Shown in pieces: positions 56,486 to 64,000 of a stretch of DNA of 64,000 nt. Under the pieces are notes generated by a model that was not told the origin of the DNA, made no database searches, and saw only the letters and a list, made by a program, of their open reading frames with translations. The stretch's first letter is position 1. Every line of letters starts with the position of its first letter. Origin of the DNA: Hansfordia pulvinata (lineage: Eukaryota; Ascomycota; Sordariomycetes; Xylariales); assembly GCA_006538405.1 (NCBI GenBank), contig BJKQ01000007.1:2604001-2668000 (forward strand), read 5' to 3'. Both the position numbers and the translations under genes were made by a program.

Positions 56486-56493
56486 TACGAGTA
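56486..56493 (+). repeat. TACGAGTA octamer
   Basis: Exact copy in the context gaccaTACGAGTAgacacc; the only one right of PFA3. Confidence 0.7.
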
Positions 56494-57174
56494 GACACCC
56501 GCCCCCTTTCCGGTGTTGCTCTCACCCCCGAGACAAAACCCCGGGGGTGTGGTTTCGAGGAACGGGAACCATCGAAAGGAGATGACTGACCAGCAGAGGA
56601 ATCGACGTGTCACCACCCGGCGGCCAGCACGCCGGACAATGACCCGATCGACCCCTCCCCCCCCCCCGGGTTTCGACTCGCGCATAGCACCTCCTTGCGG
56701 AGCACCAGTAGCGCCCCCGTGGCCCTCCCTGCCTATCGAGAAATGGCCGGAAGACGGGTGTATAAGTCCAGAGTGGCAGCTGGATACCTAATCTATAGCT
56801 ACGCGGGTGCTGTCTGATCTGATCTCGGAACAGCCTCGACATCCCTTGCAACGCTTTCCCAACATCTGCACAGAGAGGAGACGACAGAGAAGCACCCACG
56901 GCACACGACCCGCGGGCAGAGAGGAACGACAGAATCGCCGACAAGCAGATAGATAGATGCCCATCCGACTGCCCGCCCGTCGCCTCCCGCGCCCCGGCCG
57001 GACACCCCGACTCCCACCCTCATCCCCGCCGCGCCTGCCCGCCGCATCAGCCACCTCCTCCCTCCTCCCGCCCGGCCGCAAACCTGCCCCCGGAGCCCGA
57101 GAACCGACCTCCTCCTCCACCTCCTCTTGCGCCCCTCCCTCCGCAGCCGGCCGCTCAGTAGCGGCACTATCGCC

Positions 57175-58064
57175 ATGTCCTCCGAGTCGCACCACCGCGC
57201 CGGCCTGGAGCGGACGACCAACGGCGGCGCCGCGGCGCCCCCGCCCGGGGAGGACCACGGCGGCGGCGGCGGCGCCAAGGGGGCCACGGCGCAGGACGAC
57301 CAGCGGTGGAAGCACCAGCCGCCCTACCGGACCTCCGAGGCCGACGGCGACTTCGACAAGCGCTGGACGGCGCACTGCAGCTGCGGGCGCGTCCGCTACT
57401 GGCTGAGCCGCGAGCGGCCCCTGGCCAGCAAGTACTGCCACTGCAAGGACTGCCAGAGCCTGCACGGTACGTCCTCACCCCCTTCTCCCTTTCTCCGAAT
57501 CCGGGATGACCTGGATCGCTTGAGAGGGGGAAAAGTGACGCCGACATTCGCCTCGTGACTGACATAGCCTTCCTCCCCAGGCGCCCCCTTCCAATGGGCC
57601 GCCATCTTCCACAAGGAGGACCTGCACTTCGAGCGCGGCGCCGAGGGCCTGGCCTTCTACAACACGGGCGACAAGCAGACGCACCACCGCCTGCCCTGCA
57701 AGGTCTCGTGCGCCTACTGCCACACGCCCATCATGGACGAGGGTCGCAACATGGTCCTCATGTTCCCGGGCATCATCAAGGTCGAGGACCCGGAGCACAA
57801 GAAGTGGTTCGATCCGGAGTAAGTGGCTTCTTCCTCCCTCTACTCCCCCCCCCCCCCCCCTCCTATACCATTGCAATTATCACATGCTCATGCTGACCCT
57901 CAAACAGCTGCCACATTTTCTACTCCCAGCGCGTCGTCGACATCCCCGACGGCAAGCCCAAGTGGAGTCGTATGGACAAGTCGTCGGAGCTGATGGAGGA
58001 CGTTGGCGACGTCATGGAGATTGAGAGCGTAGTCAGCAAGCACAAGCGGGATCACGCACCATAA
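57175..58064 (+). CDS. GFA-family (Mss4-fold) zinc protein
   Basis: Member of the family named after glutathione-dependent formaldehyde-activating enzyme; most fungal members have no known substrate. Exons are 57175-57466, 57581-57818 and 57908-58064, giving 228 residues. A Gly/Ala-rich N-terminal extension of about 60 residues precedes the fold. Zinc ligands are seen in H-C-S-C-G-R-V-R-Y (C68, C70) and Y-C-H-C-K-D-C (C88, C90, C93), with a further pair in S-C-A-Y-C-H-T-P. The typical S-L-H-G-A-P-F-Q-W joins exons 1 and 2. The C-terminal H-I-F-Y-S-Q-R-V-V-D-I-P-D-G-K-P-K-W is a family signature. The second intron contains a C16 run (57845-57860). The 3' end converges on ORC2, 125 bp away. Confidence 0.85.
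57845..57860 (+). repeat. C16 homopolymer inside an intron
   Basis: Sixteen C bases lie in the second intron of the GFA-family gene, before a pyrimidine-poor stretch and the acceptor at 57906-57907. Confidence 0.75.
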
Positions 58065-58189
58065 GTAACAGCGAGCAAATTTCAAAGCGGTCCAGTTCAG
58101 TTGCATGGGTATCAAATGGTGTATTCTCGTTGTGATGTTTTGGCTCTGCTTAGGGTTGGTTGGACAAGCTGCTGCCTAAAATGCGTTCA

Positions 58190-60170
58190 TCACGACATGA
58201 GGTCTTCCAAGATGGCTTCTAGCTCTTCTTTCTGGAAGGGTATGCTCAACAGCTCAGTGCCCAGCACATCCTTACGGCTGGTGATGATCTGGTGGTCGTA
58301 GAACCTAGTGGCAAGTTAGCATCAGGTTGACAATATCCGGAGCCGTGACATACTCTTTCAGTAAGCCTCTGTAGGCCATCTCGGAGCTGCAAATAAACTC
58401 CTCGACGGCCTTGTTGTACAGCATCCTGTACTCCACCCCGGCGCTCTCCCCGCCGCCATCGTCTTCGGCCAGGACTAGGACCTCGCCAACCAACAGGCGA
58501 AACAGGTTCCGGGCATTCTCCGTCAGACTGCGGAGGACAAAAATCGCTCCTTCTTTGCCACCAACGCGCCGGGCCTTGCGGCCGAGCAGATCGTGCACAT
58601 CGTCGACCACGTCCAGCTCGGCGTCAAAGGGGGCGAAGGTCGTCACGTTGTGGAATGCAAAGTTGAAAGCCGAGCGGAGCCCGCTGTCCCACAACATGGC
58701 AAAGTCAGGCGTGTCCACCGACCCAATCAGCTGGACCTCCGGCAAGGACGCCAACTGGGATAGTACGGACTGTGCGCCAGGGCGCCGCAGAGGAGCGGCA
58801 TCGAGCGAGTTGACAAGGATGGTCAGCTGGGTATCAGATGTCGACAAGAGTTCTTTGATACTGTCAAACATGACAGAGAGCGTCCCGGCAGGAAGTTTAT
58901 GAGAGCGGTCCACGGCCCCAGCTACCATGTTGAGGATTTCGCGCAAGCTGCTTGCCCGCACATAGCCGTTGAGGACGACGATCCGATGCTTGTTGTGATC
59001 TTGAATCATGTCAAACAAGTGTTTCGCATACTTGTGCAGAACGGCTCGCTTGGAACCGAAGCCGTAGAGGCAGACGCTGAAGCCCTCGGACAGCTCAAAG
59101 GCCCACTGCGGGAATGATTCGAGGTGTATGGACTCGAGAAATTGCATGTCCTCGGCATGGGAGTCGCGGTGCTCGTGCAAGATCGAGAAGTATTCATCGT
59201 GTGTCAGGAGTTTGAGCGAGGACAGGTTGTTGTCGGAGGTCTTGGTTGACCCGGGGCGGTTCTGGGCAAAGTAAAGTTCGTGGGGCGGCAAATCTCGCGG
59301 TGGTGTGGGCGATTTCTTTCGTGTCCTCGCCGAGTCCGTCTTCCTGGGACGACCCCTCGGTCGTTTGGAAGGGGTGGCGGGAGCTGCCTCTGCCTCTACT
59401 TCGGCCTGAGCCACCTCGGCCTCGACGTTGAGAGCCTGTTCGTTTTCGTCGTTCTCCTCGTCGCTCGTCTCGTAGATCTCGCGCGCCAGGTCGTCGTCCT
59501 CATCGCTTGCATCGCCGTTGACCACTTTTTCTATGAGAGCGCGGGCGCTCTTCTTCCTGGCCGACCTGTCGTTGCGGCGCCATCGAGGGGTCTCGCCATT
59601 AGCCGCCGACCGGGCCTTTAATGGGGTACTTTTCACTGGGGTGGATTTGACTGGGGTCTCGGCAGCGGCTTCTTTCGTTTTGCGCCCTTTGGGCGTGTTG
59701 CTCTGTTCGGGTTCGTCAGCGACGGCAGGCCGTCGTTTCGCCTTCTTGGTAGGGCTAGCTGACACCTGCTGTTCGGCGGCTAGCTCGTCGCTGGACGAGT
59801 GCTCATCGCTGGGCTGGCGACGGGGGGTGGTCTTTGTGGAACTGGGTTTGGAGACTGAAGTGGTCTTGGGACGGCCGCGGGCTTTCTTTGAGGGCGTTTC
59901 GGGAAGAGGTTCAGGCTGGGCGTCGGCTTCATCTTGGTCACTACCGGGAAAGTCGTAGGCAGAGGCGAGGGCGGCGTTGTTGGATGGCTGCGCCGGTTTA
60001 CTTGGGGCAGCCCGGCCGCGTCGCTTGGTGGGGGTGTCGTGGGCCGGCGCCGGGTGGCCTTCCACTACATCTTGGTCATCATCGCGTGGGCGCTTCCGGC
60101 TCGAGGTACGGGTGGCCTTGGTGGCAGCAGGGGAGGCTGGTTCCGGCTGAGATTTCTTGGTCCGCACCAT
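58190..60170 (-). CDS. orc2: origin recognition complex subunit 2
   Basis: Subunit of the six-protein ORC that marks replication origins and loads MCM helicase; nuclear. Exons are 60170-58354 and 58304-58190, with a 49-nt intron (GTATGT donor, gctaac branch site), giving 643 residues. Residues 1-320 are charged and probably disordered, with two AT-hook-like motifs: K-A-R-G-R-P-K near 96-102 and R-P-R-G-R-P-R-K at 270-277. The conserved ORC2 domain starts near 323. It holds the degenerate nucleotide-loop L-Y-G-F-G-S-K-R (368-375), I-V-V-L-N-G-Y-V and L-I-G-S-V-D-T-P-D-F-A-M-L-W-D. The second exon supplies the winged-helix end (F-Y-D-H-Q-I-I-T-S-R-K-D to L-E-D-L-M). The start ATG at 60170 is divergent from GEP4. 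Confidence 0.93.
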
Positions 60171-60790
60171 GGCAGTGATGGGATAACGACAACCAGAGGC
60201 CCACGAGCTGGCAGTGGTGCAGCGGTGCGGTGGTGTGGCAACGCAATAGCAGTGTCGTGTCGAGATATGCTTAGGTCTGGTCAGGACGGCTTGGGCGCAA
60301 TGATCGACATTCGGTCGATACGTCGGCGATGAGGTGAGTGAGCTGTGACTGGGAATATCGGATTCAAGGTGCGTGGGCCAAAGTGCAGTGGAGGCCAACC
60401 CGGTCACCGATGCGTGCGCTGCGGGCTGAGGCGCGTCAAGGCGCGTCAAACTCCAGACCCTTTCCAGTTTTTTTGGACTGGCCAGAGCAGGCCTGTGAGG
60501 TACACAGAAGTACCTGGCGCAGCACTTTGAGAGTTGCGTCTTTGTAGTCTGGCCGCGTTCAACCGCTACGAAGCTACCTCATACAGCCAGGTGCCCGTTC
60601 GAGACAAAGTATCTAAGTACCTCAGTCCTCCAGGGAGTCACCACCGTCTTGAACTTGCATTGGATTGACCGACTCACTCCAACCCGACTCTATCGAGCGT
60701 CCCCATATCTATCTACAGAAACAGTGCCGCAGGGCTCAACGTACGCATCCCTCACAATACATACGAGAAAGGAAAATCCACAGGACAGCC
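60171..60790. promoter_or_regulatory. shared divergent promoter of ORC2 and GEP4
   Basis: The start codons of ORC2 (minus) and GEP4 (plus) are 620 bp apart with no gene between them, so both promoters lie here. No clear TATA box is seen. A near-perfect direct duplication ggcgcgtcaa-ggcgcgtcaa occurs at 60430-60449. Confidence 0.6.
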
Positions 60791-61545
60791 ATGAATCTCA
60801 ACGTATCCGGCTTCTTCAACGTCTTCCGCCTCCTGAGCAAGCCGTCGCTATGCCTCCCTCACGCTACCGTCGCCACCTTCAACGACTTGCCCACCCCCCT
60901 GGACAAGGCATTCGCTGCTGGGGAGAAGAAGGTCAGTATTAGAGCCGTCGTGCTGGATAAAGACGACTGTTTCGCCTATCCCGATACTGGCGAGATCCAT
61001 CCTCCGTATTTGGTACGATTCTTCCGCCCAACCCATCTGCCTGCGTAGCCTCTCGTCCTAACCTGCCCCCCAGCAACGCTTCAGAGAGCTACAGAGGGAA
61101 TTTCCCGGCAGGCGGCTCTTGATTGTCTCCAACACTGCAGGCGCTCTGACGTACGACCGCGACGGCAAGCTTGCCCAAAACCTCGAGGCGGCCACCGGGG
61201 TTTCTGTTCTCAGCCACCAAGTCAAGAAGCCTGGCTGCCGCGACGAGATCATGGCCTACTTTGCCAGCCACCCCGAAACCGAGGTCACCCATCCCAGTCA
61301 GGTGGCCGTTATTGGTGATCGCCTCATGACCGACATGATGCTCGCCAACACCATGGGCAGTTGGGGCATCTGGGTCCGTGAGGGTGTGAAGCCGCTCAGC
61401 CAAAAGAGCATAGTGAGCCATCTCCGAGAAATGAGTAAGCGACTGAGCTGACGTCTTGCAGTTCTCCAAGTTGGAGTACCGAATGGAGCCTTTCCTCCAG
61501 GCTCGTGGCGTTCGGGCACCCACTCCCCTGACCCGGGCGTCGTAG
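60791..61545 (+). CDS. gep4: mitochondrial phosphatidylglycerophosphatase Gep4
   Basis: Removes phosphate from phosphatidylglycerophosphate in cardiolipin synthesis at the inner mitochondrial membrane. Exons are 60791-61012, 61074-61412 and 61462-61545, giving 214 residues; both introns are GT-AG with ctaac/ctgac branch sites. The start M-N-L-N-V-S-G-F-F-N-V-F-R-L-L is typical of the family. HAD motifs are in order: V-L-D-K-D-D-C-F (D56, D58), L-I-V-S-N-T-A-G, V-K-K-P-G-C and V-I-G-D-R-L-M-T-D. The second junction, K-S-I to F-S-K-L-E, restores a helix that the unspliced frame would lose. The last exon ends R-A-P-T-P-L-T-R-A-S. All four HAD motifs are intact. Confidence 0.92.
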
Positions 61546-62737
61546 GCTTCTTGCCTTTATCGGCCTCAATTTCTTGTGAAGACGCCCACCTTGCTTCACA
61601 AGTCTGCCTACTGGGGGCCACCGGTCACATGCCGTATATTTTTTGCTACTAGATACCCAATCTCAAAACTTCGCCCTCGTCGTACCTCGCGTCTTGCTCT
61701 TCACCTGTCAATCTGCAAGACCGGCCATGAGCCCACGGCCGAGGTGCCTGACTAAACAAACTGGTCCCCGACATGAATGGTTGTGGGGCGCTGGAAAGAT
61801 GCGACTGTCCGCGTTCACTCCAATCACGACGCTGCCGCTGTTCTAAATTTGTGTCAGACGGACGAACCCTGGCATTGCACAGCCATCACCGCGCCGCAAC
61901 CTTTAATCTCGAGATTTTTCGGCTTGGGCCGACGAAGAAATGCCCGGCCTCTCTTATTTTTTCTAGAATGCTGCAACATGACGAGATTTTCTGCGTCTTC
62001 CCATTCATTGCGGATCCTCTCGCGAGCGAGGGCGGCACCATCATCCACGCTCGGGGGCTGAGCAGCTGGGTGCAGATACGCGGAAGGCCTGAAGCATGGC
62101 AGGCCCGCAAAAAAATGGAAGCTCTAATCGCGCCAAGGACTGCGGTTGCCCAGCTCTTCAGTGGGCCTCCGCGCCTGTGCCTGAGGCTGTCCGGGGTCTG
62201 CAGATACGCGGAAACGCCATTGGTAGTCGGCTTAGCCATGGCGGGCCTTTGGCCGCTTAGCCGACCAATCACGACACACCTCTCGATCTTTTCGTCACCA
62301 GAAAGTGACGTCAAGCTGATCGACGTGGGCTTGGGCGACTTGCCAAGGCCGGCTCAGTTGATAGCCCTGTCGCTGAGTCGACCTAAGTTAGTCCGTTTGG
62401 TGATGGAGGCTTAGCACGCTGCTCCTGTGTCGGTGGCGTGTCGGCGCCGATGCTTCGCTTCGCGGCAGTCCCCTGGAGTCGGGCGGTGTCTACGACCACC
62501 AGCAAAGACGGGCACACGTGTTTGACGCACCGCTAGATTGCGAGCTTCGCCAAGCCGTGCGTACTATATATCGAGCTGGCGCCGCTCTCAAACGTCTGCT
62601 TCCGACTTCACATCGTCATCAAGCAACAAGGCACTCGACATTGAACACTCAAACTTCGGGATACTCCAACCCCGGTAATCACCTTCACAGAAACATCAAC
62701 ACTTTATTCGCACTTCCCCATCACCATCTCATCAGAC
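61546..62737. other. intergenic region with a 15-bp direct repeat
   Basis: About 1.2 kb between GEP4 and the Tubby-like gene. The plus frame 61773-62414 is long but has no recognisable content. The 15-mer tgcagatacgcggaa occurs twice (62071-62085 and 62199-62213). The last 150 bp before 62738 are CA-rich and probably the leader of the next gene. Confidence 0.5.
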
Positions 62738-63627
62738 ATGGCCTACCAAACTGCCACCAGCACCATGTACCATCACGACATCAAGGCCCCGCTGCCCGAC
62801 TACGCCGACGAGAGCGCTCCGGCCTACTCGGCGTACCCGGAGCCGGGCAGCCACGGCACTGTGGGCCTCCGCCTGTTCCCCCGGCCTTCAACTTCTACTT
62901 CAACAAGGGGTTCTCGCAGACATATCACATTGGCGTGACGGCCGAGTCGCCCGCGTACGCGGTGCGGCTACACTCGGGCCTGACGCGCAACCCCGAGATC
63001 GCGCTGCACAACGGCAACACGGGCAAGGAGCCGCTGCTGGGCGGGGCCAAGACCAAGAAACTGCTGGGGTGCCACCTGCTGGGGGCCGGCAACCAGGTCG
63101 TGCTGATCCCGGCGGGGTCGGCCGGCAACGCGCACGACATTGAGGAGCTGATCGAGCGGCAGTCGCACGGGTGGCGCAACAGCCCCAGCTACCGGTTCTC
63201 GGTGCCGGTGGGCGGGCTGCAGGCGGGCAAGGGGGCGCGCAAGGAGGTGTTTGAGTGGCGCAGCACGCGCGGGGAGGAGATCCGGGAGCTGGCGGGCTGG
63301 GGCTCCGGGTGGAAGCTGGTGCGGCTGGGCCAGGAGGGCGCGGTCGGGGCCGGGGGCGACCGGGAGCACCGGGCCAAGGGCGAGTCGAGCGACGGCAAGG
63401 AGATTGTGGCCGTGTGGGCGCACAACTGCAGCATGAGCATGACCAAGGCCATGAAGTTCCAGTTCATGGGCAGCGCCGTGCCCGGCCACCTGGGCGACTA
63501 CTTTGAGCTCGTCGCCGTCCTGAGCGCCCTCAAGTTCTGGTACATTGAGTGGGCCAACAACCGCAACGCCGCCTCGAGCGCGTCCGCGGCCAGCGCCTCC
63601 TCGGCCGCCGCCGTCGCCGCCGCCTAA
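62738..63627 (+). CDS. Tubby/LURP-like conserved fungal protein, one-base frameshift
   Basis: Function unknown. The start ATG at 62738 opens M-A-Y-Q-T-A-T-S-T-M-Y-H-H-D, and the frame runs to about residue 47 (G-L-R-L-F-P). The rest continues in another frame with P-A-F-N-F-Y-F-N-K-G-F-S and stays open to the TAA at 63625. The switch lies at a C5 run (62878-62882); one more C would give one protein of about 296 residues. The body has repeated beta-like segments (Q-T-Y-H-I-G-V-T; A-Y-A-V-R-L-H-S-G; Y-R-F-S-V-P-V; W-K-L-V-R-L-G) and a hydrophobic helix near the end (L-V-A-V-L-S-A-L-K-F-W-Y-I-E-W), the order seen in Tubby-like and LURP-one barrels. That assignment rests on pattern only. The tail is Ala/Ser-rich. 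Confidence 0.6.
62878..62882 (+). other. probable one-base deletion site (C5) in the Tubby-like gene
   Basis: Upstream of this run only the 62738 frame is protein-like; downstream only the -1 frame is. There is no GT-AG intron that could join them here. Confidence 0.6.
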
Positions 63628-63883
63628 ACGGGCTGGGGCCGTGTTCACTTCTACTTTGTATGCTGGTCAATGTCTGCGTCGGAGTTGGGTCTTGCTTGGG
63701 GAGATACCTATGTCTTGGTCTAGCGTTGCTTTGGATTATAGAGTGCCTATAGACTGCTAAGCTCATGTCGAGCTTTCACCTCGTCCTACTGCGTATTTCT
63801 TGAAGGTGGCTGTGTGAAAGTGCGCTTCCTTTGGCTTATGATGACCGACCGGCGGTCTCTCTCCCTTCCCATTCCTCTCACGC

Positions 63884-64000
63884 TCACACCCTGCCTTCCG
63901 GCCTGTCCTCCCGTTTCCCCCCTGTGATATCGCTCAAGACGCCGAGTATCCCCTCGACCTCGACCGGATCAATGTCCCCGCCGCTCCCGGCTTCCAGGCA
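63884..64000 (-). CDS. possible 3' end of a gene running off the right edge
   Basis: On minus, from the window edge to a TGA at 63886-63884, the frame reads 38 residues: E-A-G-S-G-G-D-I-D-P-V-E-V-E-G-I-L-G-V-L then an acidic/basic tail ending E-G-R-V. It reads like a protein C-terminus. The plus strand also reads plausibly here (A-E-Y-P-L-D-L-D-R-I-N-V-P), so strand and reality are uncertain. Confidence 0.3.
   Translation of the reverse strand, partial: CLEAGSGGDIDPVEVEGILGVLSDITGGKREDRPEGRV

Larger units (their letters stand above)
55672..57174. other. intergenic region with ATC microsatellite and one octamer
   Basis: No gene is supported between the 287-residue gene and the GFA-family gene. 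It holds an ATC run at 56305-56337, a TACGAGTA copy at 56486-56493 and a C-rich block near 56653-56668. A frame starting at 56957 overlaps the GFA gene but is Pro/Arg-rich and out of frame with it, so it is probably leader. Confidence 0.5.

Noticed and set aside
1..64000. TAGGTA/TACCTA hexamer as a second enriched word
   Set aside because: A rough count of 20-30 copies matches the roughly 31 expected by chance for a hexamer on both strands in 64 kb.
1..64000. CRISPR array or prokaryotic mobile element
   Set aside because: No regularly spaced repeats of 24-40 bp with unique spacers; all supported genes are eukaryotic with spliceosomal introns.

Overview
This window looks like nuclear DNA from a filamentous ascomycete, most likely a GC-rich Sordariomycete; the class is an inference from gene content and style. 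The genes are eukaryotic. Introns are short (about 49 to 154 nt), nearly all GT-AG, with CTNAC/CTAAC-like branch sites just before the acceptor. Products include fungal forms of ERG7, SGT1, PFA3, GEP4, YAR1, PLC1, ORC2 and SPO11. I see no bacterial operons, no CRISPR array, no rRNA or tRNA I can defend, and no recognisable transposon.

Layout. 1-7.9 kb: two small orphan genes read divergently (one on minus at 52-538, one on plus at 756-1211), then a four-exon secreted alkaline phosphatase and a secreted protein with an ADP-ribosyltransferase-like motif pattern. 8-19.9 kb: a 118-residue orphan, SGT1 (minus), lanosterol synthase ERG7 (minus), seven-exon SPO11 (plus) and a YAR1-like ankyrin protein (plus). 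19.9-43.6 kb: about 23.7 kb with no gene I can support, GC-rich rather than AT-rich, full of microsatellites and homopolymers, and carrying a striking excess of the octamer TACGAGTA. 43.6-53 kb: PLC1 (plus), the DHHC palmitoyltransferase PFA3 (minus) and a C2H2 zinc-finger gene (minus). 54.8-64 kb: a secreted orphan (plus), a GFA/Mss4-fold zinc protein (plus), ORC2 (minus), the PGP phosphatase GEP4 (plus), a Tubby/LURP-like protein (plus) and perhaps the 3' end of one more gene on minus at the right edge.

How the genes relate. There is no biosynthetic cluster. Most are housekeeping or signalling genes: sterol synthesis (ERG7), chaperone/SCF function (SGT1), small-subunit ribosome assembly (YAR1), meiotic break formation (SPO11), replication origins (ORC2), cardiolipin synthesis (GEP4), phosphoinositide signalling (PLC1) and protein palmitoylation (PFA3). 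The secreted products lie mainly in the first 8 kb and at 54.8 kb. ORC2 and GEP4 are divergent from one 620-bp intergenic region.

Quality caution. Three genes (ERG7, the zinc-finger gene and the Tubby-like gene) need single-base corrections, mostly in or beside short homopolymers, to give one continuous protein. Because ERG7 is normally essential, sequence error is the simplest explanation, but real frameshifts are not excluded.

Most worth a second look: the dispersed TACGAGTA octamer (21 exact copies, 20 of them non-coding and 17 in the gene-free region), the large non-AT-rich gene desert itself, a GC-AG intron in SGT1, and a strong inverted repeat upstream of ERG7.
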